DNA from: Bacillota bacterium
Lineage (GTDB): Bacteria > Bacillota > Clostridia > Christensenellales > SZUA-584
NCBI GenBank assembly: GCA_023406895.1
Contig: JAEXTV010000013.1
Span: forward strand, 1 to 61,015
DNA: 61,015 nt
Direction: 5' to 3'
Shown here: positions 51,211 through 60,616 of the stretch, in pieces
Position numbering within the stretch: the stretch's first letter is position 1
Layout of the letters: the number at the start of each line of letters is the position of its first letter
Notes under the pieces: generated by a model
Told to the model about the DNA's origin: nothing
The model's input: the letters and a program-made list of their open reading frames with translations, nothing else
The model's database searches: none
Program-made: the position numbers and the translations under genes

Positions 51211-51246
51211 AAACAAGGCGTTGGGTTCAGCGTCTTGTTTTCTTCT
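51211..51246 (+). terminator. Terminator of the hydrogenase operon
   Basis: AAACAAG-G-CG and CG-T-CTTGTTT pair around a short loop and are followed by TCTTCTT, 32 bases after the last stop. It is a reasonable intrinsic terminator for the rex-hyd transcript. Confidence 0.6.
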
Positions 51247-51451
51247 TACGAGTAACACGATAAGCCCCCCAGGCGGCATGCTTTAGTTCAAATATATAAT
51301 AGGAAGGTCAAAAGACCTGTTTTAAGAAATATCTTCACGATTTCACCTAATTAATCTAAAAAACTTTCACTCATGGCATGCCATTGTGAAAAAGCTTCAT
51401 AAGCTCAGCGATCTTCTCGGAGAAGAGCACCGACTTCACCAGATTGGTGCG

Positions 51452-51662
51452 CATATACGCCTTAATCTGGTCAGTAACCGACGCGGCATTATTTGTAGGC
51501 CTATGCAAAGCCACGAGGAAGATTGGCAAGTGATAATGAAATGATTGAGCATATCACAAAAGCGCCGGACTTTCATCCAGCACTTTCTTTGTTTCCCCTG
51601 TGTCAGTTCCTTCGGCTGGTTGTAGCACAGATACCAGTCCATACAGTTGCTTCAAAATCGAT
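51452..51662 (-). repeat. Peroxiredoxin 3'-end repeat, copy at 51.5 kb
   Basis: This is nearly the same as 60617-60836. On the minus strand it contains the last codons of the peroxiredoxin (MDWYLCYNQPKELT, about 51601-51642, with the stop lost), the GCGCCGGAC hairpin and about 100 bases of downstream DNA. No upstream part of the gene is present, so it is a dispersed fragment. Confidence 0.8.
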
Positions 51663-51676
51663 ACATATTAAACATA

Positions 51677-51710
51677 TAAGCGCCCGACTCATTAGTCCGA
51701 CGCTTATAAA
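51677..51710 (-). terminator. Terminator of the sugar operon
   Basis: TAAGCGCCCGACT-CATT-AGTCCGACGCTTA is a long near-perfect hairpin, 40 bases after the epimerase stop. No strong T run follows on the minus strand, but the position is right. Confidence 0.55.
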
Positions 51711-51751
51711 ACGTTTTCTACATTTGTTTAAACTACTTACGGAAGAAGACT

Positions 51752-52615
51752 TCATTTAAACATTAACCTAACGAACCTTACTGATTCAGCGATATCTGCA
51801 TCCATCTGAGCTTCATTAGCATTATCCGAAAGGTCACGCCACACTTTGATGTCGCTGCCCACACCGCCGCCCATCTTTACGAATGGCTCCATTACCACAT
51901 AACCCTGATAACCGATATCTCGCAGCGCTTGCCCCAACTCATCCCAGGGCATATGGCCTTTACCAGGAACCTTTCGGTTGCACTCTCCGATATGAAAGTG
52001 CCCCAAGTGTTCACCCGCATAACGTATGGCGTCCCCCAAGTTATCTTCCTCAATATTCATATGGAAGCAGTCCAGCATCACTTTTACGTTGGGCCGTTCC
52101 ACATCCTTTACGTACTGCACCGCCTCCTTGGCATCGTTGATCAGGAAATGCTCGAACCGGTTCACCACTTCTATCTCCAGCTCAATACCAAACCGAGCCG
52201 CCTCATCCGCCAACTCACGGACGCTGTTGATGCTTCTCTCACGCACAGCCGGTTTGTCCACCGGCTGCGAATAGTCGCACGGCCAGTAAGCGTAGATGAT
52301 GCCGCCCACCTTGCGGATATCCGCTTTGTCCATCGCGACAAAAAGCCGCTTCATGTAATCGATGCCCTTTGCGCGTGTTGCTTCGTCCGCGGACGATACA
52401 TCCATATCCTTCGTGAGGCCAAGGCAGGCCGTCAGTACCAGCCCCGCCTCTTTGGCGGCGTCACGCAGCGCCGTGAGTTCCTCGTCCCGCAGCTCCAATA
52501 TTCCGGAGGACACCTCCAGCACATCGAAACCAGCCTGCTTTGCCTTTTCAATGTACCGGAAATAATCGACCTTCCACTCCTGTGCCCAATAGGCAAAATA
52601 AGTTCCGATCTTCAT
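51752..52615 (-). CDS. Ketose 3-epimerase, D-allulose/D-tagatose 3-epimerase type
   Basis: The protein has 287 residues, matching the family length (about 290). Metal and catalytic residues are seen in EVVNRFEHF (Glu), MLDCFHMNIEE (Asp), HIGECNRKVPGKGH (His) and VVMEPFVKMGG (Glu). The end GSDIKVWRDLS is characteristic of D-psicose 3-epimerases. It is a TIM barrel with Mn or Co that epimerises free ketoses at C3, for example allulose and fructose. It is the last gene of the sugar operon, 15 bases after the isomerase gene. Confidence 0.9.
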   Translation of the reverse strand: MKIGTYFAYWAQEWKVDYFRYIEKAKQAGFDVLEVSSGILELRDEELTALRDAAKEAGLVLTACLGLTKDMDVSSADEATRAKGIDYMKRLFVAMDKADIRKVGGIIYAYWPCDYSQPVDKPAVRERSINSVRELADEAARFGIELEIEVVNRFEHFLINDAKEAVQYVKDVERPNVKVMLDCFHMNIEEDNLGDAIRYAGEHLGHFHIGECNRKVPGKGHMPWDELGQALRDIGYQGYVVMEPFVKMGGGVGSDIKVWRDLSDNANEAQMDADIAESVRFVRLMFK

Positions 52616-52630
52616 GGTTTGGCCCCCCTT

Positions 52631-54043
52631 TTATTCGAGCACGATGGACTCTATGTCCAGCATCTCACAGATCTTGACCAGTTCCTTGACATGGTAGCCT
52701 TCCACTGCGTGCGCGTGGTTGGAGCCGTAGATATTGATCAGCTGCTCCGGCGTCACGTTGATGCGCACAAATGCCTGCGGCCACTCGTTGGACGTCTCCA
52801 GCATCTTTTCCTCGGGAAACGTTTCCACTTGTGCCGGGAAAATGACCATTCTGTATTTACCGTCCTTGCGTGTCAGGCGTGCACAGGTGAGCTGCCCCGG
52901 CGCGGCCATATAGCGCACCGTCGCGCCCCCGGCCGGATAAAACTCCGGCGTCTGCGCAAAGCACTTAACCTTACAGAGATTCTCTTTGCAGTCCCTCGAC
53001 CGGGCCGCATAGTATGTGGACTGCGAACCACAGTTGGAGAACACGAACACGTCGTTCTCCGTGTCGTAATGGCGGAAATCGAAGAACAGAGTGGGCAGCC
53101 CTGTCAGCAGGTGAAGCATCTGCATCGTGAGCCCGCCGTCCATATCGTTTTCGCAGGAACACACCGTAATGTCCTTATCGCCTTCCATATCGTAGAAGTC
53201 GTTGGAGAATGCCTGCGTCAGGCACTGTGTCACAAAGTGGTTGCCCATTTCCGGCTGGCACTTGATGCCGATGAAGTCCAGCTCGCGCTCCCTGATCATA
53301 TCCTTGGTGGCCAGATAGCATGCGATTTGAAAGTGCAGCTTCTCCGGGGTGAGCCCCGCACCGTTGTACTTGATCTCGCCTATGTTTTCAGTCAGCCATT
53401 CAAAGGCGCGTTCGATTCTGTCCTTGTCCACCAGCTCGGCGTTGCGCAGTATTTCCATCTCGTCGATATGCTCGCAGTCGATACCAAACTTCTTCATCCA
53501 TACCGACTGTTCGGCCACACCCGTATACATGCCCATGCTCCGTCCGCCGAACATGCCGTACACCGAACCCTTGAGGCCGTTCACCACCGCGCAGGCACGG
53601 GCAAACGAGACGACCTTTTCATACACCTCGGGTTTCGCAATATCGCCCCAGACGCGGTAGTTTTGCCGCCCCATCTGGTCAAGGCTGCCAGCTGACGCCA
53701 TCATACCCACCAGGCCCGCCCGCTCGGGATGCAGGTTGGACAGCATCAGTATCGGCTTGTCAATGTTGCGTGCCAGTATCACCGCCAGATTCGGGTATAC
53801 CCAGATGGTAAAGTTCATGATGAGACCGTCGATTCCGGCGGCGTTGAGCTTGTGCGCCGCTTCCACGGCTTCACGCGCCGTATGCACGATCACGTCTGAC
53901 GTGACCAACTCAAAATCATCATGCTCACGAATCTTACCGATAACATAATTTTCAAATTCTATGTTGACAGGCAACAGTTCCCTGTGCGCTTTCTCACGGT
54001 TATCCGATATGGTGACAAAGCCTATTTTGGGTTTACGGTACAT
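52631..54043 (-). CDS. L-fucose/L-arabinose isomerase family protein
   Basis: The 470-residue protein has the fucose/arabinose isomerase fold: an N-terminal segment IGFVTISDNREKAHRELLP, GIDGLIMNFTIWVYPNLAV, a central FIGIKCQPEMGNHFV and the metal-site region VCSCENDMDGGLTMQMLHLL. The C-terminal domain holds the probable catalytic SNHAHAVEGYH. It would convert an aldose to its ketose, which the neighbouring 3-epimerase could then change. The exact sugar is not identifiable. The start has GGAGGAACAAAC upstream. Confidence 0.85.
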   Translation of the reverse strand: MYRKPKIGFVTISDNREKAHRELLPVNIEFENYVIGKIREHDDFELVTSDVIVHTAREAVEAAHKLNAAGIDGLIMNFTIWVYPNLAVILARNIDKPILMLSNLHPERAGLVGMMASAGSLDQMGRQNYRVWGDIAKPEVYEKVVSFARACAVVNGLKGSVYGMFGGRSMGMYTGVAEQSVWMKKFGIDCEHIDEMEILRNAELVDKDRIERAFEWLTENIGEIKYNGAGLTPEKLHFQIACYLATKDMIRERELDFIGIKCQPEMGNHFVTQCLTQAFSNDFYDMEGDKDITVCSCENDMDGGLTMQMLHLLTGLPTLFFDFRHYDTENDVFVFSNCGSQSTYYAARSRDCKENLCKVKCFAQTPEFYPAGGATVRYMAAPGQLTCARLTRKDGKYRMVIFPAQVETFPEEKMLETSNEWPQAFVRINVTPEQLINIYGSNHAHAVEGYHVKELVKICEMLDIESIVLE

Positions 54044-54067
54044 GTTTGTTCCTCCTGTTGTTTATGT

Positions 54068-55060
54068 TTATTTCTTCGCGGACATGGAATGCTTGAGCGA
54101 GTCCGTCAGCATGGCCAGATATATCACCAGACCTCTCACCACCGGGTAAGCGTACGCACTGGCTCCTAGCAATCCGAGGCCATTTTCAATACTGTTTAAG
54201 AATATGACACCGATCAGTGTTCCCGGAATTATGGAGCCTGTACCGCCCAGCAAGCTCGTGCCGCCCAGCACACAGGCGGTAATCGCCAGAAATTCCAGCC
54301 CTGAGCCGATGTTGGACGGATGCACCATACCGACGTTAGTCGCCGTCAGTATACCAGCCACACCGGCCAGTGCGCCGCAGAGTATATAGCAGACGGCCGT
54401 CACCCGTTTTACATTGATGCCCAGTTTGAGGGACGCTGCCTTATTGCAGCCAATGGCTTGGACTTTTCGGCCAAATGCGGTGTACTTGTAGATCAGCGTC
54501 ATAGCAATTGCAATCAGTATGCCAAACACAAGCAGCGGCGAGAGTCCGAAGAAGACGTTCTTTAGCGCTGCATTCGCTTGCTTCACCGCATCCGTCATCA
54601 GTATCTGTGCGCCGTCGGTAAATATGTAGACAAACCCGCGCAGGAAAATCTGCATGCCCAGCGTAGCTAAAAACGAGTTGATCTTCAGCCCCACAATGAG
54701 CAGCGCATTAAGCATTCCGATCAGCGCGCCCGCCACGATCGCGATCAGTGACGCTGGTAAGATCCCCATATCCGTCTTCGTCAGCAGCAGTATCCAGACA
54801 GACGCGACGACTCCCGCAATGGAACCGATGGACAGATCTATCTCCGCGATGATCAGTATCAGCGTCATGCCGACTGATGCCACCAGCAACGGCGCTGAGT
54901 TAGTCAGCAACGATAGGATGTTCTGTCCAGAAAGAAAAAGCGGCGTCAGTGAAGCGTAGGTGATAACCAGACCGATGATTAATATATAGAGAGCATAGTT
55001 AACACAAAATCTTGTGATCTTGTCTCGTCTGTTTTTTGCGCTCAGTAAATTTATTTTCAC
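54068..55060 (-). CDS. Sugar ABC transporter permease (RbsC family), second
   Basis: The 330-residue protein has eight to ten predicted helices and the RbsC-type core ATLGMQIFLRGFVYIFTDG and ACVLGGTSLLGGTGSIIPGT. The start is GTG at 55060 (GAAGGAG eight bases before); the longer frame overlaps the ATPase gene. With the permease at 56556 it probably forms a heterodimer, one of two permeases in this importer. Confidence 0.9.
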   Translation of the reverse strand: MKINLLSAKNRRDKITRFCVNYALYILIIGLVITYASLTPLFLSGQNILSLLTNSAPLLVASVGMTLILIIAEIDLSIGSIAGVVASVWILLLTKTDMGILPASLIAIVAGALIGMLNALLIVGLKINSFLATLGMQIFLRGFVYIFTDGAQILMTDAVKQANAALKNVFFGLSPLLVFGILIAIAMTLIYKYTAFGRKVQAIGCNKAASLKLGINVKRVTAVCYILCGALAGVAGILTATNVGMVHPSNIGSGLEFLAITACVLGGTSLLGGTGSIIPGTLIGVIFLNSIENGLGLLGASAYAYPVVRGLVIYLAMLTDSLKHSMSAKK

Positions 55061-55080
55061 AACCGATTCTCCTTCCGCTC

Positions 55081-56553
55081 TTAAACGCAATACGACATGA
55101 GAATCTCTTTGTCGATATTGGACTTGTCGATTTCCGCCGCCAGCCTGCCTCTGTTGATGACGAGTACGCGGTCGCTCAGCGCGAATATTTCTTCAATCTC
55201 GGAAGAGATCAATAGGCACGCGGTGCCTTCCCGCGCCAGATTCTGAATCATTTTGTGTATCTCGGCCTTTGCCCCCACGTCCACACCGCGCGTCGGCTCA
55301 TCCAGCAGGAATACCCGAGGCTTGCGCAGCAGCCACTTGGCCATAATCACTTTCTGCTGGTTGCCCCCCGACAGCGACTCTATCTTTGTCTGTATGCCCG
55401 GCGTTTTGACGTTGAGTTTTTTCACATACTCTTCCGCGTCCTCCCGCTGCTTTTTGAAGTCAAGGAAGGGCAGCCGCTTTTTATACGCTTTTAGATTGGG
55501 TGATGCGATATTTCTCCAGACCGGCCACGGCAGAAACAGACCGTCGTCGTGGCGCGCTTCTGTCACATAGCCGCAGAATTCGCGCACCTTTTTGAAGCTC
55601 ACATGCTTGAGTCCGGTACCTGTGTCGATCGACACCCGGCCTTTGTCTGCTTTGTTCAGACCGTAAAGAGTCTGCAACAGCTCAGTCCGGCCCGATCCCA
55701 TCAGACCCCACAACCCCACAATCTCACCGCGATGCAGCTCAAAGCTGACATCAATTGGCGCTTTGCCCGAGGTGATTCCGTCCGCTCTCAGCACCACCTC
55801 GCCAAAATCCTTGTCCGTGCGCTTTTCCAGCTTAACCACTTCTCCGCCGATCATGTTTTTCAATATCTCGGACCGCGGGATATCTTTGGTGTTCCCCGAT
55901 ATCACCACCCTGCCGTCACGCAGCACGATGGTCTTGTCGGAGATCTCCTCTACCTCGTCCAGAAAGTGCGAGATGAAAAATATCACCGCGCCCTGGCTTT
56001 TAAGCTCCCTGATGATCTCAAACAGCTTCTTCTTCTCCGCCGTGGTGAAGGAGGCGGTAGGTTCATCGAACAGCAGTATCTTGCCCCCGCAGGATAACGC
56101 GCGGGCGATCTCTACCATCTGGCGTTCGCCTATCGGCAGGTCTCCCACCTTTGCCGTGGGTTTGATTTCGCAATCCATCATCTTTAGATATCTTTTCGCT
56201 TCTGCGTTGAGCTTCTTATAACTCACACCCTTTTTTAGCTTGGATATGAATATATTCTCCGCTACGGTCATGTAATTGAACGTAATTGGCTCCTGATGTA
56301 TAAAGCCGATGCCGTGGCTCTCGGCGTCCTGCGGCGAAGCAATTTTGACTTCCTCGCCGTTAATATATATACGGCCTTCGCTCGCCTTGTGCACGCCGCC
56401 CAGTATATTCATCAGTGTTGACTTACCCGCGCCGTTCACGCCGATAAGTGCAGTCACCTCACCGCCCAGCGCTTCTATTGTAACGCCATCAAGCGCCCTG
56501 ACACCCGGGAACACCTTCGATATGTTTTCCAGCCTCAATTTCATATTTTCCAT
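55081..56553 (-). CDS. Sugar ABC transporter ATP-binding protein (RbsA/MglA family)
   Basis: The 490-residue tandem ATPase has Walker A GVNGAGKST and Walker B ILLFDEPTAS in the first half. In the second half a modified A site (GLMGSGRTELLQ), LSGGNQQKVIMAKWL and VFLLDEPTRGVDVGAKAEI are visible. This is the normal CUT2 type. It follows the first permease by two bases. Confidence 0.94.
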   Translation of the reverse strand: MENMKLRLENISKVFPGVRALDGVTIEALGGEVTALIGVNGAGKSTLMNILGGVHKASEGRIYINGEEVKIASPQDAESHGIGFIHQEPITFNYMTVAENIFISKLKKGVSYKKLNAEAKRYLKMMDCEIKPTAKVGDLPIGERQMVEIARALSCGGKILLFDEPTASFTTAEKKKLFEIIRELKSQGAVIFFISHFLDEVEEISDKTIVLRDGRVVISGNTKDIPRSEILKNMIGGEVVKLEKRTDKDFGEVVLRADGITSGKAPIDVSFELHRGEIVGLWGLMGSGRTELLQTLYGLNKADKGRVSIDTGTGLKHVSFKKVREFCGYVTEARHDDGLFLPWPVWRNIASPNLKAYKKRLPFLDFKKQREDAEEYVKKLNVKTPGIQTKIESLSGGNQQKVIMAKWLLRKPRVFLLDEPTRGVDVGAKAEIHKMIQNLAREGTACLLISSEIEEIFALSDRVLVINRGRLAAEIDKSNIDKEILMSYCV

Positions 56554-56555
56554 AT

Positions 56556-57551
56556 CTAGCGTACCCTCACTTCCCCGATTTTGTTTCGAATGAGATCGAA
56601 GTATGTAAACAGTATGATCGTTGCACCTTTGATCACAAAAGTGATGAAGTATTCAACGCCATACAGGTTCATGACATTGGTAATTATCGACATGAATATG
56701 CTGCCGATGACAGTACCCACAATGGTGCCTTTGCCGCCCATAACGCTGGCTCCGCCCAGTACTGTCGCACAGACGATATCCATGAACTGATCCTGCGTTC
56801 CCAGCGACGGTCCCGCCGAGGCTAGCTTTGCGCTGCCCAATACGCCCGCGATGCCCGCCATCAACCCGCTGATCAGGTAGATGAGGAATTTAACGCGTTC
56901 AGTATTGATTCCGTTGACTCTCGCTGTCTTTTCATTAACGCCCGTTTGATACAGGTGCTGTCCGAAAACGGTTTTACTAAGCAGCAGATGCATCAGCACC
57001 GCTACCACAATCAATATGATGGCTTGCGTGGGCACGCCCAGCACATCGCCTGCGAATATCTGTTTGAATTCCAGCGGAAGGCCGCCGATGCTTTTCGCGC
57101 CTGTTATCCAGTTCGACGCACCCGACACGATGGTAGAAATCGCCAACGTGACGATCATTGGCACCATACGGAATTTGGCAACGCTGAGACCGTTGAAAGC
57201 TCCGATCGCCGTGGCGACCAACAATATAACCAGAATCCCCAACAAGACGCTTTGCGTATTGGCCATCACCATACACCCGATAATGGCTGAAAAGGCCATA
57301 TTCGTAGGAAGGGAGAGGTCTATACCCGCTGTGATAATAACGAACGTGAGTCCAATTGCCATGAGGCCGGTGGAACTAGCCTGTACAATCACACTGGAAA
57401 TATTTCGCCATGTCAGGAATTTGGGAACGAACAATGAAATCAGGACAAGAATGATAATGCCAACAATCAGCAGCAATACGTTTGGGTTTTTGAGCCCTTT
57501 TGTCAACGCGTTTTTCTTAGCATGCGCGTTTTGTTTATCAATGCCGGACAT
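56556..57551 (-). CDS. Sugar ABC transporter permease (RbsC family), first
   Basis: The 331-residue CUT2 permease has the core TAGIDLSLPTNMAFSAIIGC and CATVLGGASVMGGKGTIVGT. The start ATG at 57551 has TTGGAGGATAC upstream. A strong hairpin lies between it and the binding-protein gene, so it may be made in smaller amounts. Confidence 0.92.
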   Translation of the reverse strand: MSGIDKQNAHAKKNALTKGLKNPNVLLLIVGIIILVLISLFVPKFLTWRNISSVIVQASSTGLMAIGLTFVIITAGIDLSLPTNMAFSAIIGCMVMANTQSVLLGILVILLVATAIGAFNGLSVAKFRMVPMIVTLAISTIVSGASNWITGAKSIGGLPLEFKQIFAGDVLGVPTQAIILIVVAVLMHLLLSKTVFGQHLYQTGVNEKTARVNGINTERVKFLIYLISGLMAGIAGVLGSAKLASAGPSLGTQDQFMDIVCATVLGGASVMGGKGTIVGTVIGSIFMSIITNVMNLYGVEYFITFVIKGATIILFTYFDLIRNKIGEVRVR

Positions 57552-57625
57552 AAAGTATCCTCCAATTGTGCGGGGATTGTGTGCTGCACACACTTACAAG
57601 GACTAACTGATAATTCTGTTTTTGC

Positions 57626-57655
57626 GAGCTGCCGGGAAGCGAATCCCGGCAGCTC
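57626..57655 (-). terminator. Stem-loop between binding-protein and permease genes
   Basis: GAGCTGCCGGGA and TCCCGGCAGCTC form a perfect 12-bp stem with a 6-base loop; on the minus strand GCAAAAACAG follows, with no T run. Such loops after binding-protein genes usually stabilise that mRNA segment or partly stop transcription. Confidence 0.75.
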
Positions 57656-57675
57656 ACTTAGCTCATTAACCTTTT

Positions 57676-58764
57676 TTATTTTTCTTCGTAAGCCTGAGCC
57701 CACCATGCCTCGGTATCCACGTTGTCTTTGGTCATGATACTGGCACCCACGGTCTGATGGGGGTTCGCAAGCTCTTTTCCATCGATGAGGTCATACACGA
57801 CAGAGGTAAAGAGGTCAGCCATACCCTCGAGGTTGTACACGCCTTCAACATCGATATAGCCGTCGCGTACATACTGCAGACCAACCGGGAATGCATCCTG
57901 TGCGCAGACCCAGACGTGGCCTTCCTCACCATTGGGGATCCATGTATTGTTGGCTTCCAGCACAGACTGGACCGAGGTAATGATGAAGTCAGACGCGATC
58001 AGCACGCAGTTGGAATCGGGATTGGCTTGCCATGCTGTTGTGAAGTTGGCAAGTGCCGTATCAGAATTCCATTCGGAGGGAACGGTGACTTCCACTTTCC
58101 AGCCGAATTCAGCTGCCGCTTTGTCAAAACCTTCGATTCTGTTGAGCGCATTCTGGTCAGCCAAATCGCCCACGATCGAGATAATCTTATTGGGAGTAAC
58201 ACCTGCATCCTTCATCATCTGGAAGAACACCTTGCCGGCATCATACGCCTGAGCCACTGTATCGAGGCCCACGAAGGCATCCGGCTGAGTGACGGATGAA
58301 TCCGCCGCGCGGTCGTAAAGTATAATCGGGATACCCGCAGCTTTTGCTGATTCAATCGAAGAACCGATAGCAATGCTATCATATGCATAGACCACAATCA
58401 CGTCAACATCGCGGGAGATAAGGTCTTCGATGTCGTCAGCCTGCGTCTGCGCATTGTCTTCGGCAATAACATCGATCCACTCGACATTGGTATAACCGTG
58501 CTCGCCCATCGTCGCCTTCACGGCTGCATCCAGCGTATCCGCCATTCCATAGAAGAGCGCGTCGTTCTTGTGGGCCCACGAGAAGCCAATCGTCAGAGTT
58601 TTATCGCCCGATGTCTCCGCATCCGCAGATTCGGATGGTTCGCTCGAACTGGCTGGTTCTGTGTTTGTAGCGCTGTCCGTTGCCGCAGGTGCCTGTGCAC
58701 TGCTGCAGGCTGTCATGGTGAATAGTAAGCAAATCACCAGCAACATCGTCATTATTTTCTTCAT
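57676..58764 (-). CDS. Sugar ABC transporter substrate-binding lipoprotein
   Basis: This 362-residue protein has a lipoprotein signal (MTMLLVICLLFTMTACSS) and a Ser/Glu-rich linker, then a type 1 periplasmic-binding fold (LTIGFSWAHKNDALFYGMAD, PIILYDRAADSSVTQPDAFVG). The ATG at 58764 has AGGAGGAAG upstream. It is the first gene of the sugar operon and would capture a monosaccharide, possibly a rare aldose or ketose given the isomerase and epimerase genes downstream. Confidence 0.93.
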   Translation of the reverse strand: MKKIMTMLLVICLLFTMTACSSAQAPAATDSATNTEPASSSEPSESADAETSGDKTLTIGFSWAHKNDALFYGMADTLDAAVKATMGEHGYTNVEWIDVIAEDNAQTQADDIEDLISRDVDVIVVYAYDSIAIGSSIESAKAAGIPIILYDRAADSSVTQPDAFVGLDTVAQAYDAGKVFFQMMKDAGVTPNKIISIVGDLADQNALNRIEGFDKAAAEFGWKVEVTVPSEWNSDTALANFTTAWQANPDSNCVLIASDFIITSVQSVLEANNTWIPNGEEGHVWVCAQDAFPVGLQYVRDGYIDVEGVYNLEGMADLFTSVVYDLIDGKELANPHQTVGASIMTKDNVDTEAWWAQAYEEK

Positions 58765-58894
58765 GGATTTTCTTCCTCCTATTTTTTTAGGGCTTTTGAG
58801 CCCGAAAAAGATTCCGCAATAAAAAGGCAGCAACAAATAATACCGCGTACTATTCTCATACGCAATTGATATAATTGTCTTTCTTCGTCAACGT

Positions 58895-58906
58895 GGAAAC
58901 GTTTCC
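58895..58906 (-). promoter_or_regulatory. LacI-type operator before the sugar operon
   Basis: GGAAACGTTTCC is a perfect palindrome (TGGAAACGTTTCCA extended) 130 bases before the binding-protein start. The same 12-mer lies at 60059-60070 before lacI. The sequence also resembles a CcpA cre site, so a global catabolite effect is possible. Confidence 0.85.
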
Positions 58907-59034
58907 ATATCAAGTGTCTTAAATATAGCACTACTCTTTAATTTATGCAAGTGCTTTTTCATTCTTTTTTTGTATTGAAATAGGTATTGTAATAATTATA
59001 TTGTTCCAATATGTCTTCCGCCATATGACGTTAT

Positions 59035-60057
59035 TTAACCTGCCACAGGACTGCTGGTGGACTGGCGGTATATCACTGTTGAATCCAATTCCACATCGCA
59101 TGGGCTATGCTGCATCCCCTCTCTCAAATGCACCTTGAGCATGTTGACTGCGTTTTGTACCACGGCATCGGAATCACAGCGAACTGTAGTCAGTGCAGGC
59201 GACAAAAACCGGGCCATGAATATATCGTCAAAGCCCACCACCGAGATATCCTTGCCAACCGCCAGACCAGAATCCGCAATAGCGGAATAGGCGTTCATTG
59301 CGTAGAAGTCGTTGACAGCAATCATAGCTGTTGGCTTATCATCAAGCGAAAGCAATTGTTTCGCCAGATGATACCCGTCCTTGTGGCCTGCAAACGATTG
59401 TAGCATAAATTCATCGCGTAAGCCGAGGCCAGAGTCCTTATGCGCAGCGCAATAGCCCTCCACACGGTACATTGTCTGATGAGCATTCTCGTTGAACCCG
59501 ATAAACGCGATCTTTTTATGACCCAATTCGATCAGGTGCTTTGTCAGTTCATAGGCCGAGCTATAGTCCGTCAGCCGTATACAATCAAAATTGTTTAGCT
59601 TATGTCCTATGGATACTGTATATAAAAAACTGCTCATTTTTTTTTCGAGAGCCTGGTCATTGATGTCTGTAGCGACAAGAAACAGTCCTTCCGCGTTTCT
59701 CATAATCAGATCTTCGATGAAACTTGCGACTTTCTTACTCTTGTATTGCGTATTGCACAACATGATAGAATAGTTCATTTTTGATAAAGCTGATTCAATT
59801 CTGACGACTAGGTCAGCAAGAAAAGGGTTGTTTATTTCCGGAACGGTAATACCAAAAATGGCACTCTTTTTATTGATCATGCTCCTTGCCGTTGCACTGG
59901 GTATAAACTCCAGTTCTTCTATTGCTTTACGTATTCTTTCCATGGCGTCAGCACTGACGTATCCGTTATTATTTAAATAGCGAGATACGGTACCAATGGC
60001 AACATTAGCTCGCTCTGCTACATCTTTAATAGTCACTCTTTTCATCTGATTAGACAT
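59035..60057 (-). CDS. LacI-family transcriptional repressor
   Basis: The 340-residue protein has a classic headpiece (VTIKDVAERANVAIGTVSRY, then LNNNGYVSADAMERI) and a PBP1-like effector domain (FGITVPEINNPFLADLV, GDISVVGFDD-like segment VVGFDDIFMARFLSPALTTV). It is transcribed in the same direction as the sugar operon, upstream of it. A perfect operator lies only one base before the ATG at 60057, so a start at 60045 is possible and autorepression is likely. Confidence 0.93.
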   Translation of the reverse strand: MSNQMKRVTIKDVAERANVAIGTVSRYLNNNGYVSADAMERIRKAIEELEFIPSATARSMINKKSAIFGITVPEINNPFLADLVVRIESALSKMNYSIMLCNTQYKSKKVASFIEDLIMRNAEGLFLVATDINDQALEKKMSSFLYTVSIGHKLNNFDCIRLTDYSSAYELTKHLIELGHKKIAFIGFNENAHQTMYRVEGYCAAHKDSGLGLRDEFMLQSFAGHKDGYHLAKQLLSLDDKPTAMIAVNDFYAMNAYSAIADSGLAVGKDISVVGFDDIFMARFLSPALTTVRCDSDAVVQNAVNMLKVHLREGMQHSPCDVELDSTVIYRQSTSSPVAG

Positions 60058-60058
60058 T

Positions 60059-60070
60059 GGAAACGTTTCC
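60059..60070 (-). promoter_or_regulatory. LacI-type operator at the lacI start
   Basis: GGAAACGTTTCC, identical to the site at 58895. It overlaps the ribosome-binding region of lacI, so the bound repressor would block its own synthesis. Confidence 0.85.
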
Positions 60071-60616
60071 TTACTTCTGTTTTTTACGGGCCCATACTGC
60101 TATATGAACCCATAATATTGCTTTATACTACATGTATCTGTGTAAAACGTCAAGCAAATGGGTTAAACTGTTTTTATTACATTTTAATAGTTTAAAAGCA
60201 AATAGAAGAGACTTGTTCAGACTTTTTTCCCTAATCCCTTAACATACCGCCTAGTCCTATTTGCAACCTCTCGATTATTCGGTTTTTTTGTCGGTTATGA
60301 TTGACGAAATGCCTGGATCTTCTATTAATACTGGTTTACACATTAATCGATCTTCTATGGTAAGGAAAGGGTCATTAACCGATGCTAGAACCTGTTAGAT
60401 AATGTCATAATGAATATCATCTTTCTTTGCTATTCGTTTCAAATTTAATTCATTTTAAATTTGGCTTTAGCCCAATCATCGGGTACTGTCATTATGTAAG
60501 TTTCCAAAGACAATGCAGGAGTGTTAAACCTTGGCGTATTGAGGTTGTATTTTCTAAGCCTTGATATACCGCTAATTGCATCAAGAGTGCTTGCCAGATG
60601 GGTTTGCACAGACACC
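60071..60616. other. AT-rich intergenic region
   Basis: About 550 bases upstream of lacI with no credible gene; contains the lacI promoter. Nothing else was recognised until the peroxiredoxin-linked repeat. Confidence 0.4.

Larger units (their letters stand above)
51247..51751. other. Remnant-bearing region between the hydrogenase and sugar operons
   Basis: About 500 bases without an intact gene. On the minus strand 51375-51490 encodes a plausible C-terminal fragment (KAYMRTNLVKSVLFSEKIAE, then LMKLFHNGMP and a stop) of an unidentified protein. It continues into the peroxiredoxin 3'-end repeat and the terminator of the epimerase operon. Confidence 0.5.

Noticed and set aside
51436..51642. 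Minus-strand open frame beginning MDWYLCYNQPKELT
   Set aside because: It is only the last codons of a peroxiredoxin fragment read on past a lost stop.
51929..53695. 588-codon plus-strand open frame across the epimerase and isomerase genes
   Set aside because: The minus strand encodes two well-conserved enzymes with binding sites; the plus frame has no recognisable domain.
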